DNA of 64,000 bases from Streptomyces spiroverticillatus (GCA_014650415.1 BMUX01000003.1:496001-560000); one strand, 5' to 3'; shown: positions 8,531 through 17,871, counted from the first letter of the stretch. Notes: generated by a model not told the origin, from the letters alone. Numbers and translations are program-made.

Positions 8531-9613
8531 TTAGCGCTCGACCTCGCCCTTGATGAACTTCTCGACGTTCTCGTAGGCCTCGTCGTCGAAGTACTGCACC
8601 GGCGGGGACTTCATGAAGTACGAGGACGCAGAGAGGATCGGGCCGCCGATGCCGCGGTCCTTGGCGATCTTCGCGGCGCGCACGGCGTCGATGATGACAC
8701 CCGCGGAGTTCGGGGAGTCCCACACCTCGAGCTTGTACTCGAGGTTCAGCGGGACGTCGCCGAAGGCGCGGCCTTCGAGGCGGACGTAGGCCCACTTGCG
8801 GTCGTCCAGCCAGGCCACGTAGTCCGAGGGGCCGATGTGGACGTTGTTCTCGCCCAGCTCGCGGTCGCGGATCTGCGAGGTGACGGCCTGCGTCTTGGAG
8901 ACCTTCTTGGACTCCAGGCGCTCGCGCTCCAGCATGTTCTTGAAGTCCATGTTGCCGCCGACGTTCAGCTGCATGGTGCGCTCCAGGCGCACACCGCGGT
9001 CCTCGAACAGCTTCGCCATGACGCGGTGCGTGATGGTGGCGCCGACCTGCGACTTGATGTCGTCGCCGACGATCGGCACGCCCGCCTCGGTGAACTTGTC
9101 CGCCCACTCCTTGGTGCCGGCGATGAAGACCGGGAGGGCGTTGACGAAGGCGACCTTGGCGTCGATGGCGCACTGGGCGTAGAACTTCGCCGCGTCCTCG
9201 GAGCCGACCGGGAGGTAGCAGACCAGGACGTCGACCTGGGCGTCCTTCAGGGCCTGGACGACGTCGACCGGCTCCTGCTCCGACTCCTCGATGGTCTGGC
9301 GGTAGTACTTGCCCAGGCCGTCGAGGGTGTGGCCGCGCTGGACGGTGACGCCGGTGGGCGGCACGTCGCAGATCTTGATGGTGTTGTTCTCGCTGGCGCC
9401 GATGGCGTCCGCGAGGTCAAGACCGACCTTCTTGGCGTCGACGTCGAAGGCGGCCACGAACTCCACGTCCTTGACGTGGTAGTCGCCGAACTGGACGTGC
9501 ATCAGACCGGGCACGCGAGCGTCCGGGTCAGCGTCCTTGTAGTACTCGACGCCCTGGACCAGCGACGCAGAGCAGTTGCCCACGCCGACGATGGCTACGC
9601 GAACGGAACCCAT
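8531..9613 (-). CDS. ino1: myo-Inositol-1-phosphate (inositol-3-phosphate) synthase
   Basis: 360 residues. Converts glucose-6-phosphate to inositol phosphate with NAD+, the first step to inositol, mycothiol and phosphatidylinositol in actinobacteria. The N-terminal Rossmann motif [16 protein letters not shown] (residues 5-20) and the conserved [11 protein letters not shown] and [19 protein letters not shown] segments are clear. Length is typical for the short actinobacterial/archaeal type. It lies 50 bp downstream of a padR gene on the same strand, which suggests co-transcription and PadR control through the palindrome at 10419-10439. Confidence 0.95.
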   Translation of the reverse strand: MGSVRVAIVGVGNCSASLVQGVEYYKDADPDARVPGLMHVQFGDYHVKDVEFVAAFDVDAKKVGLDLADAIGASENNTIKICDVPPTGVTVQRGHTLDGLGKYYRQTIEESEQEPVDVVQALKDAQVDVLVCYLPVGSEDAAKFYAQCAIDAKVAFVNALPVFIAGTKEWADKFTEAGVPIVGDDIKSQVGATITHRVMAKLFEDRGVRLERTMQLNVGGNMDFKNMLERERLESKKVSKTQAVTSQIRDRELGENNVHIGPSDYVAWLDDRKWAYVRLEGRAFGDVPLNLEYKLEVWDSPNSAGVIIDAVRAAKIAKDRGIGGPILSASSYFMKSPPVQYFDDEAYENVEKFIKGEVER

Positions 9614-9663
9614 TGACGGTTGCTCCCTGTGTGTTCTGTACGAGACCTGCGGAGTGCAGGGCC

Positions 9664-10347
9664 TCAGTTGGCGGTGTCGTCGGGCGTGTCCGGCGGGGTG
9701 GTACCCCTGTCCCGGGGCAGGCCGCCCTTGGCACCTGATGTGCGGTCGTCACCGGCTGCGCCGGCGTCCTCGGACCGGAGTTGGTCCCGGCCCACGCGCT
9801 CGCTCTCGATGAGCTCGTTCAGCCAGCGCACCTCGCGCTCCACGGACTCCATTCCGTGCCGCTGGAGTTCGAGGGTGTAGTCGTCCAGGCGCTCCCGGGT
9901 GCGGGCCAGCGAGGCCCGCATCTTCTCCAGGCGCTCCTCCAGACGGCTGCGGCGCCCTTCCAGGACGCGCATCCGCACCTCGCGCTCCGTCTGCCCGAAG
10001 AAGGCGAAACGGGCAGCGAAGTGCTCGTCCTCCCAGGAGTCGGGGCCGGTGTGCGAGAGCAGCTCCTCGAAGTGCTCCTTGCCCTCGGCCGTGAGCCGGT
10101 AGACGATCTTGGCCCGCCGTCCGGCGAGCGAGGCGGCGAGCGCGTCCTCGGGGGCGCTGCCCGGCTCCTCGATCAACCAGCCGTGTGCGACGAGTGCTTT
10201 GAGGCACGGGTAGAGCGTGCCGTAGCTGAAGGCACGGAAGACGCCCAGCGAGGTGTTGAGCCTCTTGCGCAGTTCGTATCCGTGCATCGGGGATTCGCGG
10301 AGCAGGCCGAGCACGGCGAATTCGAGGATGCCGGAGCGTCTGCTCAT
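9664..10347 (-). CDS. PadR family transcriptional regulator
   Basis: 227 residues from the ATG at 10347, which follows GGGAGGCGAAGG; an in-frame upstream ATG at 10395 lacks such a site. The winged-helix N-terminus ([20 protein letters not shown], then [13 protein letters not shown]) is diagnostic of PadR. The second half (residues ~105-190) is a charged, probably coiled-coil dimerisation helix pair. The tail after ~190 is polar and disordered. It precedes ino1 in the same direction, a conserved Streptomyces pairing, so it is a likely regulator of inositol synthesis and of itself. Confidence 0.9.
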   Translation of the reverse strand: MSRRSGILEFAVLGLLRESPMHGYELRKRLNTSLGVFRAFSYGTLYPCLKALVAHGWLIEEPGSAPEDALAASLAGRRAKIVYRLTAEGKEHFEELLSHTGPDSWEDEHFAARFAFFGQTEREVRMRVLEGRRSRLEERLEKMRASLARTRERLDDYTLELQRHGMESVEREVRWLNELIESERVGRDQLRSEDAGAAGDDRTSGAKGGLPRDRGTTPPDTPDDTAN

Positions 10348-10418
10348 CCTTCGCCTCCCTGCCGCTGTCGTGAAGTCCCGCCCGCTGTCCTGCACTTATG
10401 TCGAACTTATGCCGGGCC

Positions 10419-10439
10419 GATGTATCGACTCGATACATC
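10419..10439. promoter_or_regulatory. Palindromic operator, likely PadR box
   Basis: GATGTATCGA, one C, TCGATACATC: a perfect 10-1-10 inverted repeat containing the ATGT...ACAT spacing typical of PadR operators. It lies 72 bp upstream of the padR start. Immediately downstream towards padR is a direct repeat of ACTTATG (10395-10412). Inferred autoregulatory site for padR-ino1; it could also affect the divergent penicillin-binding protein gene. Confidence 0.65.
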
Positions 10440-10735
10440 CAGACGATAGAACGGCCGTCCGTCCGCGACAAGGCCAGTCATGGTGAACGGCGTCACATCA
10501 TCAATTCGTGGGAAGCAACTTGCCTGATTTGGGGTGAACATCGGCACTGAGGTGGTTTTGAGCGTGCGTAGTCTGTGCGGCATGCAAAACACCGGGAGCC
10601 GCGTGACGCAAGGGGGCGTCGTGCTTCCGGGAGTAGCGAGAACGGGCCTGTGGGAGGGCTCGTTCGCATTTCGGGGGGACCGGAACTCAGCTGCCGCTTC
10701 CAGGCGAACTCGCCTGCCCGAGGAGTAGTCGTTCG
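10440..10735. other. Intergenic region between padR and pbp1
   Basis: About 296 bp holding divergent promoters. A short inverted repeat (AGGCGA/TCGCCT, near 10702-10716) lies just before the ribosome binding site GAGGAGT of the penicillin-binding protein gene. A 64-codon open frame (10534-10728) is present but has no clear ribosome binding site and no recognisable family, so I do not call it a gene. Confidence 0.4.
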
Positions 10736-13471
10736 ATGAGCGAGCACCGTCGCAAGCCTCCGCAGCCCCAGGGCGGCGGACGTGCCGCGGCCAGGAAAGC
10801 CGCCCAGCAACCAACAGGTCGCCGCGCGACCCCGCCGCCTCACGGCCCTGCCGTCGGGTCGCCGTCTGGTGCGTACGGGCAGGAACGTCCGTACGGAGGA
10901 AGGGCCGAGGCCCGCCGTGCCGCCCAGCGGGGCGGCGGCGGTGGTGGCCGGCGCGGAGGCGGAGGAGGAGGCCGGGGAGGCCCTGAGGGCCCCGGCCGTG
11001 GGCGTGGGAGAGGCGGGCAACCGCCGGGCAAGAAGAGGTTCATTGATTACCCGCGGTCCACCAAATACGGGTGGCAGCGGTTCGTCCCGTCCTGGAAGCA
11101 GGTGACGGGGCTGTGCATCGGCTTCGTCGGAGCTGTGATGGCGGCGGGCAGTATTGCGTACGCGATGGTGGACATCCCGGACATCAACAAGGCGGCCAGG
11201 GCGCAGAACAACGTCTATTACTACTCGAAGGCCGACGGTTCCAGGGGCGATCAGATGGTCGCGACCGGTGGTGAGATCAACCGCCAGGCGCTGCCGTACG
11301 ACCAGATCCCCGACCCCATGAAAAAAGCGGTGATCTCCGCCGAGAACAAGACCTTCGAGACGGACAGGGGCGTCGACCCCATGGGTATCGCCCGAGCCCT
11401 CTTCAACATGGCCACGGGTGGCAACACCCAGGGCGGCTCCACGATCACCCAGCAGTACGTCAAGAACTCCCGGCTGAGCCAGGAGCAGACGCTCACTCGA
11501 AAGGCCGAGGAGCTCTTCATCTCGATGAAGGTCGGCATCGAGGAGGGCAAGGAAACGATCATGGCGGGGTACCTCAACGTCTCGTACTACGGACGTGGCG
11601 CCTACGGTCTCCAGGCGGCTGCCCGCGCGTACTACAACAAGGACGCGGACGACCTCAACGCGAGTGAGTGCGCCTTCCTCGCCGCGGTCCTCAAGGGTGC
11701 GACGTACTACGACCCCGCCGGTGCTCCCGAGATCGACCCCCGGGCCACCAAGGAGCAGAACACCTACAACGCCAAGAAGCGTTGGGGCTGGATCATGGAC
11801 GAGATGGTCAAGGACGGTGCGCTGAGCGCCGCCGACCGGAACAAGTACCGCGAGTTCCCCATGCCTCTCGCGCCGCGCAAGAACGCTCAGCTCGGTGGAC
11901 AGACCGGTTACCTGGTCGACCTGGCGAAGTCGTACATCCTGAACAACACGGATATCACCGCCGACCAGCTTTCCCAGGGCGGCTACCAGATCCAGACCAC
12001 CTTTCAGAAGGACAAGGTCCAGGCCCTCACGAAGGCCGTCAAGAAGGTCTACGACAAGAACATCGACCCGAAGAAGCGGCCCGACCTGGACTCCCACGTG
12101 CAGTTCGGCGGGGCGTCGGTGAATCCCAAGGACGGCGCGATCGTCGCCATCTACGGCGGCAACGACGCCACGAAGCACTTCACCAACAACGCCGACCAGA
12201 CGGGTGCGCAGGTCGGTTCGACGTTCAAGCCGTTCGTTCTCGCCGCGGCGATGGAGTACGGCAAGCGCGACCCCGAGGGCGGACGGGAACAGGGCGAGTC
12301 CATGCGGACCAAGCTCTCGCCCAAGAGCATCTACAACGGCAAGAACAAGCTGAAGATCAAGAACTTCGACGGCAGCATCTGGCGGAACGAGAAGGGTCTG
12401 GAGTGGCTCCAGACCAATGACGGTGACGAGTCGTACGGCGACATCGACCTGCGGGAAGCGATGCGCGTGTCGGCCAACTCGCCCTACGTGCAGCTCGGCA
12501 TGGACGTCGGGATCAAGCAGGTCCGGGAGATGGCGGTCAAGGCCGGACTCCTGGAGAAGAGCCTGGTCGGCGGCGAAGTCCCGTCGTTCTCCATCGGCAT
12601 CTCCGACCCGAGCGCCATCCGGATGGCCGGTGCCTACGCCACCTTCGCGGCCAGTGGGGAGCAGAACGACCCCTACTCCGTCGTCGAGGTGGTGAAGGAG
12701 GGTGACACCAAGTACCGGCGCAAGTCGGACCCGGAGGCCAAGCCCGAGCAGACGATCTCCAAGGCTGTCGCCGACAACGTCACCGAGGTGCTGAAGAACG
12801 TCGTCGAGAAGGGCACCGGCTCCAACGCGAAGATTCCCGGCCGCGATGTCGCGGGCAAGACGGGAACCACGGACGGCAACAAGTCCGCCTGGTTCGTGGG
12901 ATACACGCCGCAGCTGTCGACCGCCATCGACATGTACCGCTTGGACGACAACGCGGATAACAAAAAGCGGGCATTCCTGAAGATGTTCGGAACCGGTGGC
13001 CAGGAGAAGATCCACGGCGCCTCGTTCCCGTCGGACATCTGGCACGACTACATGGTCACCGCGCTCAAGGGCACGGAGCCGAAGACCTTCCCCGTCCCCG
13101 AGCCCATCGGCGAGACGGTCTGGGGCGGCGGTGCCAAGAGCCCCGAGCCCACGCCGACCGAGACGGCCGAGGAGTCGCCCTCGGGGACGCCTCCCGCGGA
13201 GTCTCCCCCGGTGGAGTCTCCCCCGGCCCAGTCCCCGCCCCCGCCGCCGCCCGGCCAGGGCGGCGAGGAGTGCGACATCTGGGACTGGGAGTGCAAGCAG
13301 AACCAGAACGGCGGTGGCAATAACCAGGGCGGCAACAACCAGGGCGGCGAGAACGGCGGCGTCGACCCGGGCCGCCCGCCGGAGGAGACCCAGCCCCCGG
13401 GCGGGGACAACGGTGGCCACAACGGCGGCAACGGCAATGGCGGCAACGGAGGCGGCGGCATCTTCGGATGA
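10736..13471 (+). CDS. Class A penicillin-binding protein (transglycosylase/transpeptidase)
   Basis: 911 residues. Polymerises and cross-links peptidoglycan on the outer face of the membrane. The basic, Gly/Arg-rich cytoplasmic N-terminus (~100 residues) is followed by one transmembrane helix (LCIGFVGAVMAAGSIAYAMV). The GT51 domain shows ISAENKTFETDRG and GGSTITQQYVKN. The transpeptidase domain shows SxxK (GSTFKPFVL, near residue 494), SxN (VSANSPYVQ) and KTG (AGKTGTTDGN). A Pro/Glu then Asn/Gly-rich C-terminal tail of ~120 residues is disordered and contains two Cys around CDIWDWEC. It starts with an ATG behind GAGGAGT and is followed by a terminator. Confidence 0.95.
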   Translation: MSEHRRKPPQPQGGGRAAARKAAQQPTGRRATPPPHGPAVGSPSGAYGQERPYGGRAEARRAAQRGGGGGGRRGGGGGGRGGPEGPGRGRGRGGQPPGKKRFIDYPRSTKYGWQRFVPSWKQVTGLCIGFVGAVMAAGSIAYAMVDIPDINKAARAQNNVYYYSKADGSRGDQMVATGGEINRQALPYDQIPDPMKKAVISAENKTFETDRGVDPMGIARALFNMATGGNTQGGSTITQQYVKNSRLSQEQTLTRKAEELFISMKVGIEEGKETIMAGYLNVSYYGRGAYGLQAAARAYYNKDADDLNASECAFLAAVLKGATYYDPAGAPEIDPRATKEQNTYNAKKRWGWIMDEMVKDGALSAADRNKYREFPMPLAPRKNAQLGGQTGYLVDLAKSYILNNTDITADQLSQGGYQIQTTFQKDKVQALTKAVKKVYDKNIDPKKRPDLDSHVQFGGASVNPKDGAIVAIYGGNDATKHFTNNADQTGAQVGSTFKPFVLAAAMEYGKRDPEGGREQGESMRTKLSPKSIYNGKNKLKIKNFDGSIWRNEKGLEWLQTNDGDESYGDIDLREAMRVSANSPYVQLGMDVGIKQVREMAVKAGLLEKSLVGGEVPSFSIGISDPSAIRMAGAYATFAASGEQNDPYSVVEVVKEGDTKYRRKSDPEAKPEQTISKAVADNVTEVLKNVVEKGTGSNAKIPGRDVAGKTGTTDGNKSAWFVGYTPQLSTAIDMYRLDDNADNKKRAFLKMFGTGGQEKIHGASFPSDIWHDYMVTALKGTEPKTFPVPEPIGETVWGGGAKSPEPTPTETAEESPSGTPPAESPPVESPPAQSPPPPPPGQGGEECDIWDWECKQNQNGGGNNQGGNNQGGENGGVDPGRPPEETQPPGGDNGGHNGGNGNGGNGGGGIFG

Positions 13472-13506
13472 CCCCACCCGGTCCCCGGACCGCCCGGCAC
13501 CACCCA

Positions 13507-13547
13507 GGAGGGCCGTCGCACCGAGCAGTACGGTGCGGCGGCCCTCC
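13507..13547 (+). terminator. Terminator after pbp gene
   Basis: A 17-bp stem (13507-13523 with 13531-13547, one G-T pair) with a 7-nt AGCAGTA loop, 36 bp after the stop codon. It separates the penicillin-binding protein gene from the glycosyltransferase gene. Confidence 0.75.
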
Positions 13548-13628
13548 GCCGTGTCCGGGCCCGGGCCCGGTGACGGGACCTGGCCGTGCATCCGGTCGCG
13601 CACAGCCCCGTACGGCAGGATGTCCCGC

Positions 13629-15113
13629 ATGACGAGCGTGCACGAGGACCGGCCCGTACCCCCCACGCGGCAGGACGACGTCGCCTCCGCCGGCAGTGAG
13701 CTGATCGGCGGGCCCGTCGGGCGGTGGGCGAGAGTCGGCGGCAGCCGGCTCACTCCGGTACGCGTCGTCGCGCTCGTGATGATCGGCATGTTCGCCCTCG
13801 GCATGGTGCAGAAACTGCCCTGCTACAACTGGGCCTGGTTCCAGGGCACCAGCTCCCAGTACACGCACGCCTGCTACTCCGACATCCCGCACCTCTTCGT
13901 CGGACGCGGCTTCTCCGAAGGGCTCATGCCCTACTTCGACAGGCTCTCGGGGGACATGGACTTCCTCGAATACCCGGTGCTCACCGGCCTGTTCATGGAG
14001 GTCGCCTCCTGGTTCACACCGGCGGGAGGGACCATCCAGTACCGGGAGCAGATCTACTGGCTCGTCAACTGCGGGATGCTGATGGTCTGCGCCGTCGTCA
14101 TCGCGGTCTGTGTGGCCCGCACCCACCGCAGGCGCCCCTGGGACGGCCTCCTCGTCGCCCTTGCACCCGCCTTCGCGCTCACGGCGACGATCAACTGGGA
14201 CCTCTTCGCCATCGCGCTCACGGCCGCGGGCATGCTGATGTGGTCGCGCGGCCGGTCGCTGATGTTCGGCATCCTCATCGGGCTCGCCACCGCCGCCAAG
14301 CTCTATCCCGTACTGCTGCTGGGGCCGCTGTTCGTGCTCTGTCTGCGGGCCGGGAAATGGCGGGAGTTCGGGGCCGCGGTGCTGGGCACGGCCGCCTCCT
14401 GGCTGTTGGTGAACCTGCCCGTGATGCTGGCCGCGCCCGAGGGCTGGAAGAAGTTCTACTCCTTCAGCCAGGAGCGCGAGGTCGACTTCGGCTCGTTCTG
14501 GCTGATCATCACGCAGAGCACCGGCGTCTCGCTGAAGCACGAGCAGGTCAACACGTACGCCATCGTGCTGATGGTGCTGGCGTGCGCGGGCATCGCCTGG
14601 CTCGCGCTCACGGCCCCGCGGCGGCCCCGGTTCGCCCAGCTGGCCTTCCTGGTCGTCGCCGCGTTCATCCTCACCAACAAGGTCTATTCGCCGCAGTACG
14701 TCCTGTGGCTCATCCCCCTCGCGGCGCTCGCCCTGCCGCACTGGCGGCACTTCCTCGTCTGGCAGGCCTGCGAGGTCCTGTACTTCCTGGGCATCTGGAT
14801 GTACCTCGCCTACACGACCAGCGGCGACAAGCACCAGGGGCTGCCCACCGACGGCTACCACCTGGCGATCCTGCTCCACCTGGTCGGCACGCTGTACGTC
14901 TGCGCGGTCATCGTCCGCGACATCCTGCTGCCCGACCGGGACGTGGTCCGCCGCGACGGCTCCGACGACCCCTCCGGGGGTGTCCTGGACCGGACTCCCG
15001 ACGTGTTCGTCCTCGGCCGGGCGGCAGCGCCGGACTGGCGCGAGGCACAGCAGGTCCAGGGGCCGCGCGTGCAGTGGGGCATGGTGCAGGGCGGGGCCAC
15101 GACCGCCGACTGA
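13629..15113 (+). CDS. GT87-family (DUF2029) membrane glycosyltransferase
   Basis: 494 residues from ATG 13629, with GGCAGGA 8 nt upstream. A polyprenyl-phosphate-sugar-dependent GT-C mannosyltransferase-like protein with about ten membrane helices. The first large extracytoplasmic loop after helix 1 contains DRLSGDMDFLEYPVLTG, which includes acidic residues typical of GT-C active-site loops. The conserved LLIPLAALALPHWR-type late helices and YSPQYVLWLIPL motif match the GT87 family. The C-terminal ~60 residues are cytoplasmic. Acceptor unknown; its neighbours (PBP, FemX) suggest cell-envelope glycan or glycolipid synthesis. It converges with the alanine-racemase-fold gene. Confidence 0.82.
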   Translation: MTSVHEDRPVPPTRQDDVASAGSELIGGPVGRWARVGGSRLTPVRVVALVMIGMFALGMVQKLPCYNWAWFQGTSSQYTHACYSDIPHLFVGRGFSEGLMPYFDRLSGDMDFLEYPVLTGLFMEVASWFTPAGGTIQYREQIYWLVNCGMLMVCAVVIAVCVARTHRRRPWDGLLVALAPAFALTATINWDLFAIALTAAGMLMWSRGRSLMFGILIGLATAAKLYPVLLLGPLFVLCLRAGKWREFGAAVLGTAASWLLVNLPVMLAAPEGWKKFYSFSQEREVDFGSFWLIITQSTGVSLKHEQVNTYAIVLMVLACAGIAWLALTAPRRPRFAQLAFLVVAAFILTNKVYSPQYVLWLIPLAALALPHWRHFLVWQACEVLYFLGIWMYLAYTTSGDKHQGLPTDGYHLAILLHLVGTLYVCAVIVRDILLPDRDVVRRDGSDDPSGGVLDRTPDVFVLGRAAAPDWREAQQVQGPRVQWGMVQGGATTAD

Positions 15114-15119
15114 GGCGAT

Positions 15120-15133
15120 GTTTCACGTGAAAC
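15120..15133. other. parS site 4
   Basis: Exact GTTTCACGTGAAAC starting 6 bp after the GT87 stop codon. Followed at 15141-15150 by a decayed half-site (CACGCGAAA) and then by site 5. Confidence 0.95.
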
Positions 15134-15149
15134 GGCCGGAGCACGCGAA

Positions 15150-15181
15150 ACGGCCGGTGTTTCACGTGAAACACCGGCCGT
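15150..15181. terminator. 32-bp perfect palindrome with parS core (convergent terminator)
   Basis: ACGGCCGGTGTTTCAC at 15150-15165 is followed by its exact reverse complement at 15166-15181. The centre is parS site 5. Placed between the convergent GT87 and racemase-fold genes, it would form a 14-bp stem with an ACGT loop and act in both directions. The arm sequence differs from that of the palindrome at 7043-7074, so the arrangement arose independently. Confidence 0.62.
15159..15172. other. parS site 5
   Basis: Exact GTTTCACGTGAAAC, 39 bp from site 4; centre of the 32-bp terminator-like palindrome. Confidence 0.95.
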
Positions 15182-15203
15182 CAGACTCTCGCTGAAGCAC
15201 GTC

Positions 15204-16235
15204 TCAGCGGTCGACCATGCGGTCGAACTGCGTGGTCGTGTGGCGCAGATGGGCCACCAGCTCGTCGCCCACCTTCGGCTCCGTCGCGTCGGACGGCACG
15301 AAGAGGATCGACACCTGCATGTGCGGCGGCTCCGCGAACCAGCGCTGCTTGCCCGCCCACACGAACGGCGACAGGTTCCGGTTCACCGTCGCCAGGCCGG
15401 CCCGCGCCACGCCCTTGGCCCGGGGCATCATGCCGTGCAGCGCCTTCGGGGCCTCCAGGCCCACGCCGTGCGACGTGCCGCCCGCGACGACCACCAGCCA
15501 GCCGTCGGAGGCCACCTTCTGCTGCCGGTAGCCGAACCGGTCGCCCTTGGACACGGGCGTCACGTCCAGCACCGAGCCCCGGTACTCCGTCGCCTCGTGG
15601 TCGCCCAGCCACAGCCGGGTGCCGATCCGTGCGCGGAACCGGGTCTGCGGGAACTGCTGCTGGAGCCTTGCCTGCTCCTCCGCCTTGAGGTGGCTGACGA
15701 ACATGGTGTGCAGCGGCAGCCGTGCGGCACGCAGCCGATCCATCCACGCGATGACCTCCTCGACCGCGTCGGATCCGTCCGTGCGGTCCAGCGGGAGGTG
15801 CAGGGCGAAGCCCTCCAGACGGACGTCCTCGATCGCGGCGTGCAGCTGCGCGAGCTCGGACTCCTTGACGCCGTGCCGCTTCATCGAGCTCATGCACTCG
15901 ATGACGACCCGGGCGCCCACCAGGGCATGCACACCGTCCACGGAGGAGACGGAGCGGATGACGCGGTCCGGCAGCGGCACCGGCTCCTCGCCCCGCCGGA
16001 ACGGGGTCAGCACCAGCAGGTCGCCGCTGAACCAGTCCTTGATCCGGGCCGCTTCGTACGTGGTCCCGACGGCGAGGATGTCCGAGCCGAAGCGCGTCAC
16101 CTCTTCGGCGAGACGCTCGTGCCCGAAGCCGTAGCCGTTGCCCTTGCAGACCGGAACCAGGCCCGGGAACTGCTCGATGACGGACTTCTGGTGCGCCCGC
16201 CAGCGCGCGGTGTCGACGGAGAGAGTGAGCGCCAT
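15204..16235 (-). CDS. Alanine-racemase-fold PLP protein next to femX
   Basis: 343 residues. The N-terminal TIM-barrel PLP site VCKGNGYGFG (Lys31) is intact, as is RIGTRLWLGD. At the position where alanine racemases carry the catalytic Tyr in GYADG, this protein reads VVAGGTSHGVGLE, so the second catalytic base is absent, and the C-terminal CMDQ motif is also missing. It therefore probably binds PLP but may not racemise alanine. It lies 77 bp downstream of femX on the same strand, suggesting a joint role in peptidoglycan side-chain assembly or amino-acid supply. Alternative: a PLP decarboxylase or a regulatory PLP carrier. Confidence 0.82.
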   Translation of the reverse strand: MALTLSVDTARWRAHQKSVIEQFPGLVPVCKGNGYGFGHERLAEEVTRFGSDILAVGTTYEAARIKDWFSGDLLVLTPFRRGEEPVPLPDRVIRSVSSVDGVHALVGARVVIECMSSMKRHGVKESELAQLHAAIEDVRLEGFALHLPLDRTDGSDAVEEVIAWMDRLRAARLPLHTMFVSHLKAEEQARLQQQFPQTRFRARIGTRLWLGDHEATEYRGSVLDVTPVSKGDRFGYRQQKVASDGWLVVVAGGTSHGVGLEAPKALHGMMPRAKGVARAGLATVNRNLSPFVWAGKQRWFAEPPHMQVSILFVPSDATEPKVGDELVAHLRHTTTQFDRMVDR

Positions 16236-16312
16236 GAGCCGGTCCGGAACCTTTCCTGTTGCTGCGGTGTATCAGAGGTATGAAACGTACGAGGGCCCTG
16301 GAGGCCCAGCCG

Positions 16313-17437
16313 TCAGCGGCGCGACATGTAGACGTCGAGCGCCTTGTGCAGCAGCTTGTTGAGCGGGAAGTCCCACTCGCCGAGGTACTGGGCGGCCTCG
16401 CCGCCCGTGCCCACCTTGAACTGGATCAGGCCGAAGAGGTGGTCCGTCTCGTCCAGCGAGTCGGAGATGCCCCGCAGGTCGTAGACCGAGGCGCCCATCG
16501 CGTAGGCGTCGCGGAGCATGCGCCACTGCATGGCGTTGGAGGGGCGCACCTCACGGCCGATGTTGTCGGAGGCGCCGTAGGAGTACCAGACGTGACCGCC
16601 GACGACGAGCATCGTCGCCGCGGAGAGGTTCACCCCGTTGTGGCGGGCGAAATACAGCCGCATCCGGTTGGGGTCCTCGGTGTTGAGGGCCGACCACATG
16701 CGCTGGAAGTACGCGAGCGGGCGGGGCCGGAAGTGGTCGCGGACCGCCGTGATCTCGTACAGCCGCTGCCACTCCTCCAGGTCCTGGTAACCGCCCTGGA
16801 CGACCTCGACGCCGGCCTTCTCGGCCTTCTTGATGTTGCGGCGCCACAGCTGGTTGAAGCCCTTGTGGACGTCCTCCAGCGACCGGTTGGCGAGCGGCAC
16901 CTGGAAGACGTAGCGGGGCTGCGCGTCGCCGAATCCGGCGCCGTCGTCCTCGCCCTGCTGCCAGCCCATCTTGCGCAGCCGGTCCGCCACTTCGAAGGCA
17001 CGCGGCTCGATGTGGGTGGCCTCGACGTCGCGCAGGCGCTTCACGTCCGGGTCCTGGATGCCCGCCTTGATGGCCGCGGCGTTCCACCGGCGGATGACGA
17101 CCGGCGGGCCCATCTTCACCGAGAAGGCGCCCTGCTGCTTGAGGTGCGCCAGCATCGGCTGGAGCCAGTCGTCCAGGTTCGGGGCGTACCAGTTGATGAC
17201 CGGGCCCTCGGGGAGGTACGCCAAGTACCGCTTGATCTTGGGAAGTTGGCGGTACAGCACCAGGCCGACACCGACCAGTTCACCGGTCCGGTCGTCGAAC
17301 CAGCCCAGGCTCTCCGAGCGCCACTCCGCCTTCACGTCGGCCCACGCCGGGACCTGCATGTGGCTTGCCGCGGGCAGGTTCTGGATGTACGCCAGATGCT
17401 GCTCTCGGGGGATGGTCCGAAGGGTCAGGCTCGTCAT
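16313..17437 (-). CDS. femX: FemX-type lipid II glycyltransferase
   Basis: 374 residues, FemABX family with twin GNAT-like folds. In Streptomyces FemX adds the first glycine from Gly-tRNA to the stem-peptide diaminopimelate of lipid II; the S. coelicolor homologue is reported to be essential. Recognisable segments are MQVPAWADVKAEW, YLPEGPVINW, FQVPLANRSLEDV, WRRNIKKAEKAGVEVV and the C-terminal YDLRGISDSLDETDHLFGLIQFKVGTGGEAAQYLGEWDFPL. Length is normal. It is followed by the racemase-fold gene in the same direction. The symbol rests on family and neighbourhood. Confidence 0.88.
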   Translation of the reverse strand: MTSLTLRTIPREQHLAYIQNLPAASHMQVPAWADVKAEWRSESLGWFDDRTGELVGVGLVLYRQLPKIKRYLAYLPEGPVINWYAPNLDDWLQPMLAHLKQQGAFSVKMGPPVVIRRWNAAAIKAGIQDPDVKRLRDVEATHIEPRAFEVADRLRKMGWQQGEDDGAGFGDAQPRYVFQVPLANRSLEDVHKGFNQLWRRNIKKAEKAGVEVVQGGYQDLEEWQRLYEITAVRDHFRPRPLAYFQRMWSALNTEDPNRMRLYFARHNGVNLSAATMLVVGGHVWYSYGASDNIGREVRPSNAMQWRMLRDAYAMGASVYDLRGISDSLDETDHLFGLIQFKVGTGGEAAQYLGEWDFPLNKLLHKALDVYMSRR

Positions 17438-17556
17438 GCGGGGCGCTCCTCGGCAGGTGTGTCCCCATGGGGTCAGGGGCTCCGGCTCTCGCGCCGAAGC
17501 CTACTGGGCCGATGGAGCGCCCCGTCCGGCCCTGCCTGGCCGAATTGCCGCCGGGC

Positions 17557-17871
17557 TCAGCCCAGTACGCCGCCGAAGAGCCCGCCGTGCGCCATCCCCA
17601 GGAAGAATCCGAGCGCGGAGGCGCCCAGGCCGAGGATCAGGACGAAGCGCTCGCGGGTGGTCGCGGAGACGTACATGCCGTAGCCGCCGGTGATGATGCC
17701 CGCCAGTCCGGCCCACGAGGACAGCAGATGGAGGTGGTGGAACATCGCCGTCACCAGCGCCAGCACACCCAGGACCAGCGTGATCCCCATGAGGGTGTCC
17801 TGGAGCGGATGGGGTTTGCCGTCGGTGGCGAAGAGGGAGACGGACGAGTTGCGTCGCATTGCCTGTGCCAT
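17557..17871 (-). CDS. Small integral membrane protein (four helices)
   Basis: 104 residues from the ATG at 17871, which has AGGAGGTG 8 nt upstream; a longer in-frame start at 17916 lacks a site. Four hydrophobic helices are visible: LMGITLVLGVLALVTAMF, LLSSWAGLAGIITGGYGM, RFVLILGLGASALGFFLGM and the C-terminal AHGGLFGGVLG edge. It is found in Streptomyces upstream of rpsF with divergent orientation. No known function or enzymatic motif. Confidence 0.78.
   Translation of the reverse strand: MAQAMRRNSSVSLFATDGKPHPLQDTLMGITLVLGVLALVTAMFHHLHLLSSWAGLAGIITGGYGMYVSATTRERFVLILGLGASALGFFLGMAHGGLFGGVLG

Noticed and set aside
10534..10728. 64-codon frame upstream of the penicillin-binding protein gene
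   Set aside because: No ribosome binding site or family; probably leader region.
15137..15150. Possible additional parS (GCACGCGAAAC)
   Set aside because: Only the right half resembles parS; several mismatches.
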